DNA of 64,000 bases from Methanobacteriota archaeon. Lineage in GTDB: Archaea; Thermoplasmatota; E2; JACPAO01; JAHWKR01. Position numbers and translations under genes: made by a program. How positions within the stretch are numbered: the first letter of the stretch is position 1; the number at the start of each line of letters is the position of its first letter. Location of the stretch: contig JAHWKR010000004.1 in NCBI GenBank assembly GCA_019347805.1, positions 14,158 to 78,157 of the forward strand, in the 5' to 3' direction. Of the stretch, positions 34,629 through 43,089 are shown one piece after another. The notes below the pieces were generated by a model. It was not told where the DNA came from. It saw only the letters and a list, made by a program, of their open reading frames with translations, and ran no database searches.

Positions 34629-35606
34629 TCACAGATGCGCCGTACCGACGACCGCTCTCAGGTCGTCCTCGGGTTGCTCGTCGAGCCACGCCCGCACCCC
34701 CTCTGTGATGCGTCCGAAGACGTCGTAGCCCTGCCGGAGGAACGCGGTCCCCACCTGCACCGCCGATGCTCCCGCCAGGATGTATTCGAGCGCGTCGCGC
34801 GCTGATTCGACACCACCCGACCCGACCAAGGGGCAGTTCTTCACGGGATGGATACCCTCTTTTTCGAGCGCGTTCCAGACGTCCCAAGCGGCGCGCACGC
34901 CGATCGGCTTGATGGCCGCACCGGAGAGCCCGCCGATGGTGTTGCCCAAGATCGGCCGCCTGAGGTCCGGGTCGATGGCGATCGCCTTCACCGTGTTGAC
35001 AAGCGTGAGCGCTTCTGCTCCGGCGCGTGCGGCCGCGATGGCGCACGGGGTGATGTCGGTGACGTTCGGCGTGAGCTTCGCCCAGACCGGGATGTCCACC
35101 GCGTCGACGCAGGCTTGGACGATGGGACCCATCACCTTCGGGTCGGCGCCGATGTCGGTGCCGTAGCCCTTAGCGTGGGGACAGGAGAGGTTGAGCTCCA
35201 CCGCGGTGGCGCCATATTCCTCCATTTTTTGTGTGAGCGCGACGAACTCGTCTCCGGTCCCCGCGAAGACGCTTCCTACCACCGGCGCGCCGAGCGCGTT
35301 CGCTTCGGGGACGACCGCCTCCATGTCCTCCCCGTACGCCTCGATCCCTGGGTTCGGCAGGCCCATGGCGTTCATGGCGCCCGACTCGACCTCGAAGAAG
35401 GAAGGCGATGGATGGCCCGACCTCGGGTGCGTGCCGATCGATTTCGTGACGACCCCACCCGCCCCGGCGCGCACGGCCCGCACGAGCGATCCGCCGAGCT
35501 CGTCCAGGATGCCCGACGCAAGCAGCGTCAGGTTGCGCAGGCGCACGCGGCCCACCTGGACCGGCAAGAGGACATCGAGCGCGTCACTTTCGCTGAGGGT
35601 GGCCAC
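34629..35606 (-). CDS. pyrD: Dihydroorotate dehydrogenase catalytic subunit, type 1B
   Basis: A 325-residue FMN enzyme oxidising dihydroorotate to orotate in pyrimidine synthesis. The active-site Cys is in VELNLSCPHAKGYGTDIG (near residue 143). Other FMN-site segments are AGAGGVVTKSIG, NAMGLPNPG, PVWAKLTPN, LVNTVKAIAID, GNTIGGLSGAAIKPI and VGSGGVESARDALEYILAGA. The Cys nucleophile marks class 1, and the pyrK homologue in the window makes 1B likely. A TATA-like cgctttaagg (minus strand, about 35629-35638) lies about 26 bases before the ATG, indicating a leaderless message. Confidence 0.95.
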   Translation of the reverse strand: MATLSESDALDVLLPVQVGRVRLRNLTLLASGILDELGGSLVRAVRAGAGGVVTKSIGTHPRSGHPSPSFFEVESGAMNAMGLPNPGIEAYGEDMEAVVPEANALGAPVVGSVFAGTGDEFVALTQKMEEYGATAVELNLSCPHAKGYGTDIGADPKVMGPIVQACVDAVDIPVWAKLTPNVTDITPCAIAAARAGAEALTLVNTVKAIAIDPDLRRPILGNTIGGLSGAAIKPIGVRAAWDVWNALEKEGIHPVKNCPLVGSGGVESARDALEYILAGASAVQVGTAFLRQGYDVFGRITEGVRAWLDEQPEDDLRAVVGTAHL

Positions 35607-35717
35607 GGGGCCACGGCACGACGAGGACCCTTAAAGCGTTCCGCCGACCCAACCTTAAAGCCCATGCCGTCTTCCGCCGCCTGCCCCGGCGCGCCCGTGT
35701 CGGGAGGAACGACACCG

Positions 35718-36902
35718 ATGTCCGGCACCACCCTCATCACCACCTGGTACGGCAGCTTCCTCGTCACAGACGGTGCCGTGACGGCGAAACGCCTCTTCCC
35801 CCAGGAACCTGCCGCCGTCGCCGACCGCCTCGGAGCGGCCCGCAGCGGGCAGGTGCTCGACGAGGAGAAGGCGCTCGCCGAGGAAGCTGCAGGTCCCCTC
35901 GCGGTCCAGGAGAAACGGCTCGCCGGGCTCGGCACGGTGCGCCGCAAAGGACTCGTCGTCGCACCACCCTTCAAACCGGAGGCGTCCGGCTACAAGACCC
36001 GGCTCCTTCGTGAAGCGCTGCTCCTGCTCGCCGTCCGCGAGGCGAACCTCGACCTCGCCCAACGCGACCGGCTCGTCGTGCAGGAGGTCCGTGCGTTGGA
36101 CGACATCGTCCGCTCCGCCAACCTCCTTGCCGAACGGATGCGCGAATGGTACGCCATCCACTCCCCCGAAGCGGTCGGCGCCATCCCCGACCACGCCGAC
36201 CTCGCCCGCCTCATCGAACGCCACGGCTCCCGCGAAGGCCTCGCCGGCGAAGTGGCCGGCATCACCATGGACCTCGGTGTGCCGTTCCCCGAGGCCGACG
36301 AACGGATCATGCAGGAGTTCGCGACCGGCCTGCGCACCCTCTACGACACCTGGGCCCGCATCGAGAAGCGCATCACCGACGCCATGGAAGAGATCGCCCC
36401 CAACACCTCCATCGTGGTCGGCCCCATGCTCGGCGCGCGCCTCATCGCCGGCGCCGGCGGACTGGAACGGCTCGCGGTGTTGCCCTCCGGCACCGTGCAG
36501 ACCCTCGGCGCCGAGAACGCCCTCTTCCGCCACCTCAAGGAAGGCAACCCACCCCCCAAGCACGGCACGCTCTACCAGCACGAAGCGGTCAACCGCGCCC
36601 CGCGCTGGCAGCGCGGCAAGATCTCGCGGGCGCTCGCCGGCAAGGTCTCCATCGCCGCCAAGGTGGACGCCTACGGCGAAGACAAGAGCGGCGACGTCGG
36701 CCGGACGCTCTTGGAAGGCTTCCGCATCCGCCACGAAGAGATCCGCAAGAAACACGCCCAACCGCCGCCCCGCGCGCCGCGCCCCGGCTACGGATCCGGG
36801 CCCCGCTCGGGCGACCGCCGTGGACCCGGTCGTGGTCCTCGGGGCCCTGGACGCGGGCCACCTCAGCGTGGCCGTGCGCCGCACGGGAGGCAACGCCGAT
36901 GA
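35718..36902 (+). CDS. nop5: C/D-box RNP protein Nop5 (Nop56/58)
   Basis: A 394-residue core protein of the box C/D RNP that guides 2'-O-methylation of rRNA and tRNA. The coiled-coil domain (residues about 100-190) is followed by the Nop domain with MEEIAPNTSIVVGPMLGARL, then GTVQTLGAENALFRHL and the HGTLYQH segment, all diagnostic. The C-terminal 60 residues are GR/GPRG-rich, an RNA-binding tail more extended than usual. A TATA-like ccttaaagc (35652-35660) and GGAGG (35702-35706) favour the ATG at 35718 over 35664. It overlaps the fibrillarin start by four bases (ATGA). Confidence 0.95.
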   Translation: MSGTTLITTWYGSFLVTDGAVTAKRLFPQEPAAVADRLGAARSGQVLDEEKALAEEAAGPLAVQEKRLAGLGTVRRKGLVVAPPFKPEASGYKTRLLREALLLLAVREANLDLAQRDRLVVQEVRALDDIVRSANLLAERMREWYAIHSPEAVGAIPDHADLARLIERHGSREGLAGEVAGITMDLGVPFPEADERIMQEFATGLRTLYDTWARIEKRITDAMEEIAPNTSIVVGPMLGARLIAGAGGLERLAVLPSGTVQTLGAENALFRHLKEGNPPPKHGTLYQHEAVNRAPRWQRGKISRALAGKVSIAAKVDAYGEDKSGDVGRTLLEGFRIRHEEIRKKHAQPPPRAPRPGYGSGPRSGDRRGPGRGPRGPGRGPPQRGRAPHGRQRR

Positions 36903-37657
36903 ACGGCCGTGGTCCTCCGCGTGGTGGTCCCGGCCGACGTGTGCGCAAGGCGGAAGAGAAGGCGCCCCGCTCGCCACCGGCCCCCGCCCGTGGCTATGTC
37001 CGGCACGCCTTCCCGCACACCTGGCGCAGCCCGTATGGTGTTCTCACCGAGAACAGCGTCCCCGGCACCAAGGTCTATGGCGAACGGCTCTTCATGCACG
37101 AAGGCAAGGAGCTGCGCACCTGGAACCCGCGCCGGTCCAAGCTCGGCGCCATCGCCATCCTCGGCTCGAACGCGCTCAAGTTCGAAGGGAACGAGACGAT
37201 TTTGTATCTGGGCGCGGCAAGCGGCACCACCGTTTCGCATCTTTCCGACATCGTCGCCGGTGGTTCTGTCGTCGCTGTCGAGAAAAGCATCCGCAGCTTC
37301 CGCGATCTGTTGAACGTCGCCCGCATGCGCCGCAACATCCACCCGGTGTTGTCTGATGCGCGCGAGACCGACACGTTGGTCCCCATCATCCCCGGTGGCG
37401 CCGACATGGTCTACCAGGACGTCGCCCAGCGTGACCAGGCACAGATCTTCCTCGACGCCTGCGACCGCTTCCTCAAACCCGGTGGCTTGGGGGTGCTCAT
37501 GGTGAAGGCGCGCAGCATCACCGTCTCGCGCGACACGAAAGAGGTCTTCGACGAGGTCGAAGGGCAACTGCGCGATTCCGGGTTGAAGGTGTGGGAGCGC
37601 AAGAACCTGGAGCCGTTCGAAGCGGACCACGTGGCGATGGTCGTGAACCGGCCTTAA
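36899..37657 (+). CDS. flpA: Fibrillarin-like 2'-O-methyltransferase
   Basis: A 252-residue SAM-dependent methyltransferase of the box C/D RNP. The sequence has YGERLFMHEGKELRTWNPRR, the SAM-binding ILYLGAASGTTVSHLSDIV, VVAVEKSIRS, the GADMVYQDVAQRDQAQIF segment with the catalytic Asp, and MVKARSITVSRD. The first 35 residues are RG/PR-rich. Its ATG overlaps the nop5 stop, with GGAGG 10 bases upstream, so translation is coupled and both subunits of the complex are made together. It is convergent with the next gene, with nine bases between. Confidence 0.96.
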   Translation: MNGRGPPRGGPGRRVRKAEEKAPRSPPAPARGYVRHAFPHTWRSPYGVLTENSVPGTKVYGERLFMHEGKELRTWNPRRSKLGAIAILGSNALKFEGNETILYLGAASGTTVSHLSDIVAGGSVVAVEKSIRSFRDLLNVARMRRNIHPVLSDARETDTLVPIIPGGADMVYQDVAQRDQAQIFLDACDRFLKPGGLGVLMVKARSITVSRDTKEVFDEVEGQLRDSGLKVWERKNLEPFEADHVAMVVNRP

Positions 37658-37666
37658 TTTCGGTCG

Positions 37667-38767
37667 TCATGCGACCATGAAGATGAGCACGAGGTCCAGG
37701 ACGAACAAGAGGACGATCATCGACTCCAGGATGACCGCGCGTCGGTGATCCACCGCTTCTTCTGCCAGGTGCAGGATGTCGTTCAAGGTCTGCATCTTCG
37801 CGGTGACGGCCCGCGCCCATTCCTCGAGGTGGAACCGTTCGCTCGCGATGCGGTGCAACCGGCCGAGATACCAATCGCCGAAGAGTTTCCCGGTGTCGCG
37901 CAGGTTCTCGGTCAACCGGGCGAAATCGAGTCTAGTCTCGGACAGCTCCGTAAGGACCCCGCGCGCGGAACGGAACACGCCGCCCGGCCGTTGCAGCCGG
38001 CTCAAGGTGGGGAGCGCAAGGTCGAGGCGGCGGTCGAGGTAGGCATCATAGGTGCGCAACTCGAGAAGCTCCAGGTTGGCGAACTCGAGGACATCGAGCA
38101 CATCCTCGTACGGCTCCCTCGGTGAGACGACCACGGTCGCCTCGGGGCCCACCAGGACCAGGTCGTCCACGTCATACTGCAACGGCGCCCGGAGGACGTG
38201 GTCGATGAGTCTCGTCGATATGCGGCTCCCGCTCGGGTCGCCCATGAGGAGCGCGGTGAGGGGGCCCTGTTCCTGTTCCAGGAGTCTTGTCGGTTCTGCG
38301 CCCGAGCCGGGGATCGCGAAGACAAGGTAGGGCTCCGGGGGCACATGCACCTCGTAGGGTTCGACCCTTGCTGCGGCGAGCTCCGGCCGGATCGAGGCCA
38401 TCCACGCCTCCGCCGCTGAGATGAACGGCCGTCCGTCGATCCTGAGCCCGGCAGCGAGCCGCCCCAAGCCGTCGATGCCCTCATGCTCCACCATCGTACG
38501 GAGACGGATGGCGACGACGCCCACCGCGTGGACCCGCGACTCGACCCTGCCTGCGACGGTATAGACGCTGCCGTCCGGGCGGGTGACCTCGACGGTGGTC
38601 TCGATGACGGTCTCCAGCGGGCTCAGGATGCCGGCATAGGTCGGCAATGGCGAACGGGCGACGAGCGGCGCCCGGACGGGTGCTTGTCCGAGGACGGTGG
38701 CGACCCGGTCGAGCTCGAGCTCGGAGCCGACATCGAAGACGGCCATGTGGACAAGCTCGACCTGCAT
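37667..38767 (-). CDS. RMND1/DUF155-like protein with C-terminal membrane anchor
   Basis: A 366-residue protein with a predicted single TM helix at the very end (AVILESMIVLLFVLDLVLIF). The segment LEFANLELLELRTYDAYLDR, followed by helices rich in Arg/Glu (LTENLRDTGKLFGDWYLGRL), and the C-terminal anchor resemble the DUF155/RMD1-Sif2 family, tail-anchored proteins of unclear role. The N-terminal 200 residues are less familiar. The assignment is tentative. The ATG at 38767 is used; no strong promoter is visible. It is divergent from the COG2426 gene. Confidence 0.6.
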   Translation of the reverse strand: MQVELVHMAVFDVGSELELDRVATVLGQAPVRAPLVARSPLPTYAGILSPLETVIETTVEVTRPDGSVYTVAGRVESRVHAVGVVAIRLRTMVEHEGIDGLGRLAAGLRIDGRPFISAAEAWMASIRPELAAARVEPYEVHVPPEPYLVFAIPGSGAEPTRLLEQEQGPLTALLMGDPSGSRISTRLIDHVLRAPLQYDVDDLVLVGPEATVVVSPREPYEDVLDVLEFANLELLELRTYDAYLDRRLDLALPTLSRLQRPGGVFRSARGVLTELSETRLDFARLTENLRDTGKLFGDWYLGRLHRIASERFHLEEWARAVTAKMQTLNDILHLAEEAVDHRRAVILESMIVLLFVLDLVLIFMVA

Positions 38768-38892
38768 CGCCCGCTATGGAGCGTATGGGGTTCATCCACT
38801 TTTTGCAGCGGACCATGCCGCGGCCATTGACTCGGACCCAAGGGTTCATACGCGCCTTGGCACCTGAAACGACACCGCGGCCCGACCCGTTC

Positions 38893-39681
38893 ATGACACC
38901 AAGGCCACCGCTTGACAGGAAAGAGACCGACACGTCGTCGGACGACCCCCAGCGCGGGCACGAGGGCGACCTCGACCCCGATGCGCTCCTCGCCAAGGTC
39001 GAGGCATTGGAGGAACGTCTGTCCACGGTCCAGGCGCGCATCGAGTACGCCCTCAAGCTCGTCGCCCCCCCGCTCTTCTTCCTCTTCATGCTCGCCGTCA
39101 TCTACCTCTTCTATCCCACGATGTTCGCCGAGACCATCGCCCGCATCACCTCTACTTTGGTTCTGGGCAAGTTCGCCGCGGCCGGTGGACAAGAGGATTT
39201 CTTCTTCTGGCTCATCGTCCTCGGCACCATCGACGTCCTCGTCGGCCTCTGGTTGCTGTGGAACTTCGACCTCTTGTTCAAGCTCCCCTATGTGGGTCCG
39301 CGGTTCCGACGGTTCGAGGCTTTCGGTCGTACCTTCCTGGGCCAACACCAATGGGTGCGCCGCACCGCCTTCTTGGGCATCGTCCTCATCGTCATCGTGC
39401 CCTTCCAAGGCACCGGAGCGGTGATGGGCAGCATCGTCGGACGCATGATCGGTATGGGGCCCCTCAGGGCTTTCGCGGCCATCGCCATCGGCGCCTACAC
39501 CGGTTTTGCGCTGATGCTGGGTGGGTCGGCGGCGATCACGCACGCCTTCCAAGGCAGCCTCGTCTTCGGCCTCCTGCTCGCCGCTGGCGTCGTTGTGGGA
39601 CTGGCTGCTGTCTGGTGGCGCTGGTTCCGGACGAAAAGGGTCACCGGGCGGGTGGAGGCGCCGGTGGAGGGGGAGACCTGA
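38893..39681 (+). CDS. COG2426-type small multidrug export-like membrane protein
   Basis: A 262-residue membrane protein. A charged N-terminus with a short coiled coil (LLAKVEALEERLSTVQARIE) is followed by about five helices. The core (VPFQGTGAVMGSIVGRMIGM and ITHAFQGSLVFGLLLAAGVV) resembles the Sm_multidrug_ex/COG2426 family, named for export but of unproven substrate. The family usually lacks the long N-terminal extension. The start is uncertain: the ATG at 38893 is preferred because the upstream residues are Arg/Pro-rich; 38776 is an alternative. A ttcatacg TATA-like sequence (about 38844-38851) precedes it. Confidence 0.65.
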   Translation: MTPRPPLDRKETDTSSDDPQRGHEGDLDPDALLAKVEALEERLSTVQARIEYALKLVAPPLFFLFMLAVIYLFYPTMFAETIARITSTLVLGKFAAAGGQEDFFFWLIVLGTIDVLVGLWLLWNFDLLFKLPYVGPRFRRFEAFGRTFLGQHQWVRRTAFLGIVLIVIVPFQGTGAVMGSIVGRMIGMGPLRAFAAIAIGAYTGFALMLGGSAAITHAFQGSLVFGLLLAAGVVVGLAAVWWRWFRTKRVTGRVEAPVEGET

Positions 39682-39760
39682 GTGATTTTTGGATCGGGTG
39701 ACTTGGCCGTGTACGCTGAAGAGCGGACGGCCGCGAAGACGAGAAGCTTCTCATGCCGTA

Positions 39761-40150
39761 TTAGCCTTCGATCGTGATGGTGCCTGTTGTAGCATGAGAG
39801 AACAAGAGTGCGACACGGACACGTTCGGCGTCGACGCTCGTCTGATGGTTGTACACCTGCGGTCGGAAAAAGGGTTCATCGTCGACCTGGATTCGGAACC
39901 ATACATTCGGCCCCCACTGATCATCGACGACAGTGATCGTGCAAGAGCCATGGGGGCAAGGCGTCCAGCATGCCCCACCTATCCCATATTCTTCATCCGC
40001 AACTTGTCGACACGCAATTGGACCCCCACCGGCCAAATCCCCTCCCCCGATATAGCGAATGGTATATTTCTCATGGCTTGCCTCCGCAGATCCCGCGAAC
40101 GCTAACGCACTGAAGAGCAGAATGACGCCGAGGGCGATGAGCTTTCTCAT
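39761..40150 (-). CDS. Small secreted protein in low-GC patch
   Basis: A 129-residue exported protein: signal peptide MRKLIALGVILLFSALAFAG, then a beta-rich body with four Cys (ACRQ, ACWTPCPHGSC) that could form two disulfides. The region is clearly less GC-rich than its neighbours, and its codon use is relaxed, suggesting a different origin. No family is recognised. A strong TATA-like CATATATAC (minus strand, about 40179-40187) lies about 33 bases before the ATG. Confidence 0.7.
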   Translation of the reverse strand: MRKLIALGVILLFSALAFAGSAEASHEKYTIRYIGGGDLAGGGPIACRQVADEEYGIGGACWTPCPHGSCTITVVDDQWGPNVWFRIQVDDEPFFRPQVYNHQTSVDAERVRVALLFSHATTGTITIEG

Positions 40151-40360
40151 ACCAGCACCAGGCTTGAAGAGCTGTTCCAAGTATATATGCCTCCCGCACT
40201 CTCTGATCCGCCACTGTGTTGGGTCCGAATTCGGTGGGACGATGCGGGTTCCGCGCGTCAGGAATCACAAGACGGCCCGAGTCCCAGGCGCAGCCCAACG
40301 GCGAACCTCGATCCTCCCTCGACCCTCATCCTTTTTTGGCAGGCCCCCTACGGTGGCCCG

Positions 40361-41362
40361 ATGTCGGAGTATGACAAGGCCGAGGGCGCCGCCAAGGTGT
40401 GCGTCACGGGTGGTGCAGGATTCATCGGGCGGCACCTGTCGCGCGTCTTGGTTGAGCGGGGCCTCCATGTCATCGGCATCGACGATTTCTCGGGTGCCGA
40501 CCGGAGGGCCCTCATGGAGTTCGACGGCGTCCCCAACTACTCGTTCGTCGAAGGCGACGTACGCGACCCGGAGATCATCCGCTATGCCCTCGAGGATTGC
40601 CGCACGGTCTTCCATCTCGCCGCCAACCCCGAGGTGCGGGTCGGCGAACAGGACCCGGTCTCCCATGTCACCGGCAACCTCGACACCACCGTCGCGGTCC
40701 TTGAGGCGATGCGCGCCGAAGGCGTGAAGGAGATCCTCTTCACGTCGACCTCGACCGTCTATGGCGAGGCCGACCAGATCCCCACCCCCGAGGATTTCGG
40801 CCCCCTGCTTCCCGTCTCCATCTACGGCGGCGCCAAGCTCGGCGCCGAAGCGCTCATCTCGTCCTATTGCGGCACCTTCGACATGCGCGCCGCCCTGTTC
40901 CGCTTCGCCAACGTCGTCGGCCCCGGCTCCGGCCACGGCGTCACGGTCGATTTCGTCCGCAAGCTGCAGGCCGACCCAAAACGGCTCGAGATCCTCGGCG
41001 ACGGCAGGCAGACCAAGTCATACGTCCACGTCCACGACACCGTGGAAGGCATGATCACCGTCTTCGAAGGCGCCATGCCCGAGCCCGGCTACGCGACGCC
41101 CTACAACATCGGCAGCCACGACTGGATCCCCGTCACGGAGGTGGCCGACACCGTCGCCGAAGTGATGGGCGTGAAACCCGAATACTCGTTCACAGGCGGC
41201 GCCCGTGGCGGGGGCGGCTGGAAGGGCGACGTCCCGCGCATGATGCTCGATGTCAAGAAGCTCCTCGGCCTCGGCTGGTCACCCGCCTACACGAGCCGCG
41301 ACGCCATCAAGGACACCGCGCGCTGGCTGGTCGGAGAAGAGAAGGCGACGACGGAGACGTGA
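40361..41362 (+). CDS. NAD-dependent sugar epimerase/dehydratase (GalE-like)
   Basis: A 333-residue extended short-chain dehydrogenase. The Rossmann motif is VTGGAGFIGRHL (residues 15-26), followed by the Asp of GIDDFSG, VEGDVRD, FHLAANPEVRV, the STSTVYGEAD segment with catalytic Thr/Ser, and YGGAK (Tyr-x3-Lys). Later RFANVVGPGSGHGVTVDFVR and DGRQTKSYVHVHDTVEGM are typical of UDP-glucose 4-epimerase-like enzymes. The substrate is probably a nucleotide sugar for surface glycans. TATA-like cttttttgg (about 40331-40339), 26-27 bases before the ATG, indicates a leaderless message. Confidence 0.92.
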   Translation: MSEYDKAEGAAKVCVTGGAGFIGRHLSRVLVERGLHVIGIDDFSGADRRALMEFDGVPNYSFVEGDVRDPEIIRYALEDCRTVFHLAANPEVRVGEQDPVSHVTGNLDTTVAVLEAMRAEGVKEILFTSTSTVYGEADQIPTPEDFGPLLPVSIYGGAKLGAEALISSYCGTFDMRAALFRFANVVGPGSGHGVTVDFVRKLQADPKRLEILGDGRQTKSYVHVHDTVEGMITVFEGAMPEPGYATPYNIGSHDWIPVTEVADTVAEVMGVKPEYSFTGGARGGGGWKGDVPRMMLDVKKLLGLGWSPAYTSRDAIKDTARWLVGEEKATTET

Positions 41363-41546
41363 ATCGCTCAAGGTGCCGTCGACCACACGACCGCACAAAA
41401 CCGCACCACCCCTCCCCCACTCCCGTCCAGGGCCCGGAACCCGGCACGAAATTAGATAAAGCCAGGCGGGGACAGCGAGGCACGACTTCAGCAGCGTGCT
41501 CAGAAAACTTTTATACGTTTCCTGGAGTCGAACGGGTCGTCGGGTC

Positions 41547-43016
41547 ATGTTCTCCTTGAAGAACCGCCTCCTTGTGGGGCTCGGTCTCCTCCTCACCGTC
41601 ACGGTGCTCACCACCACCGGGCTCGCGCAGAGCGGTGGCGACCCGAGGAACACCTCCGACGATTTCTATGACGCCATCGACGGCGCCCTCTGCATGGCCC
41701 ACCATGAACAGGAAGGCTTCCGGCCCATGCTCATCTCGCTCGTCCAACGCTATCCCCAGATGGCGATCGGCGAGACCCAGAACCTCCAGGTGAGCATCCG
41801 CAATCCGTGGAAGCACACCGTGCACGACATCGCGGTGACCGTCAACACCTCGGCCGCGCCCAACGTGATGGTCCTCACCGGCGACCTCCCGCCGGCCCTC
41901 GAGAACGACAACCTGCAGCACACCCTCGTCCAGGGTGAGCACACCGCCGACAAGCCGTTGTCGCAGAACCTCGAGGTGTTGGAGAACGCCACCACGGTGC
42001 GCGTCTACGCCAAGGTCGTCGAAGCGCGCCTCGCCGATGCCAGCGGCGACCGGCTCCAATCCCCCAAGATCGGCCTCTCCGTCAAAGGACCCTCGGAGGC
42101 GGCGGACCCGGTCAAGGCGACCGGCAGCGACCGCGCGAAAAGCGTCAAGGTGCAAGGGGACGACATCGCCAAGCACGGCTTCGGGAACTGGCGCGTCAAC
42201 GTCTGGTACGACTCCGGCATCGACGACGAGATCACCATCCAGATGGGGATGTTCGTCTACTACAACGCCACCGCCTCGACCGAGTTCACCTTCTTCGCGG
42301 GGAGCGATGTCGTCCTGCGCCAAGACGAGAGTGTGACCATCGAGATCCCGCTCCAGATCACCTCCGCCGATGAAGCGACCCTCGACTTCGCCGTCCAGAC
42401 CCGCACCCACTGGATCCACCAACCCGGCTCCAACGCCGTCAACAACGGCCAGTTCTTCCGCTTCATGAAGATGAACACCAAGGGCGGCGACCAGTTCATC
42501 TCGGTCGCCGACACCTCGGCACCCCAGATCGTCGGCGCCCAAGTCGACCTCATGAACCTCTTCACCCGCATCATCGGCTTCGCCGCCGCGTTCATCATCC
42601 CCATCGCCATGGTCACCGGCGGCATGTTCGGCAAAGGCTCCCGTCGGGTCATGAACAAATGGATCGGCGGCGCCCGCAAACGCGTGCTTTGGCACAGCTC
42701 CATGAGCTGGATGATCATCGTCATCGCCTCGCTCCACTTCGTCTTCGCGCTCATCGAGACGCGCTTCACCTGGGAACGCGGCCTGTTCTGGGGCGGCGTC
42801 GGCTGGGCGCTCTTGATGAGCCTCGGCGTCACCGGCTACTGGCAGGTGCAGATGATCAAGCGTTGGAACTACCGCACCTGGCGGCACGTCCACCTCTGGT
42901 CCGCCGTCGGTGTCTTCGTCTTCGCCGGCATGCACACCCTCGTCGAAGGCAGCGACCTCCAGGTCGTCCGCGACGCCATGCCGTTCCTGGAGCGCCTCAT
43001 CTGGCCGCGCATCTAG
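41547..43016 (+). CDS. Cytochrome-like membrane protein A (ferric-reductase-like domain)
   Basis: A 489-residue protein. After a signal sequence (residues 7-27) comes an extracellular beta-rich region with a degenerate heme-c motif, CMAHH at residues 49-53, where the paralogue next door has CMSCH. The C-terminal 150 residues have a four- to five-helix membrane domain. Two helices carry His pairs exactly 14 positions apart: WHSSMSWMIIVIASLH and HLWSAVGVFVFAGMH. This H-X13-H pattern is the di-heme b signature of ferric reductase/NOX-type domains. It probably moves electrons across the membrane. TATA-like cttttatac lies about 36 bases before the ATG. Confidence 0.8.
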   Translation: MFSLKNRLLVGLGLLLTVTVLTTTGLAQSGGDPRNTSDDFYDAIDGALCMAHHEQEGFRPMLISLVQRYPQMAIGETQNLQVSIRNPWKHTVHDIAVTVNTSAAPNVMVLTGDLPPALENDNLQHTLVQGEHTADKPLSQNLEVLENATTVRVYAKVVEARLADASGDRLQSPKIGLSVKGPSEAADPVKATGSDRAKSVKVQGDDIAKHGFGNWRVNVWYDSGIDDEITIQMGMFVYYNATASTEFTFFAGSDVVLRQDESVTIEIPLQITSADEATLDFAVQTRTHWIHQPGSNAVNNGQFFRFMKMNTKGGDQFISVADTSAPQIVGAQVDLMNLFTRIIGFAAAFIIPIAMVTGGMFGKGSRRVMNKWIGGARKRVLWHSSMSWMIIVIASLHFVFALIETRFTWERGLFWGGVGWALLMSLGVTGYWQVQMIKRWNYRTWRHVHLWSAVGVFVFAGMHTLVEGSDLQVVRDAMPFLERLIWPRI

Positions 43017-43089
43017 GCCACGACGGCCGAGGATGTCAAGGCGTCGCCCAGACATGGTATAACGGCTCGGGCGGTGTTCCCGTCGTCCC

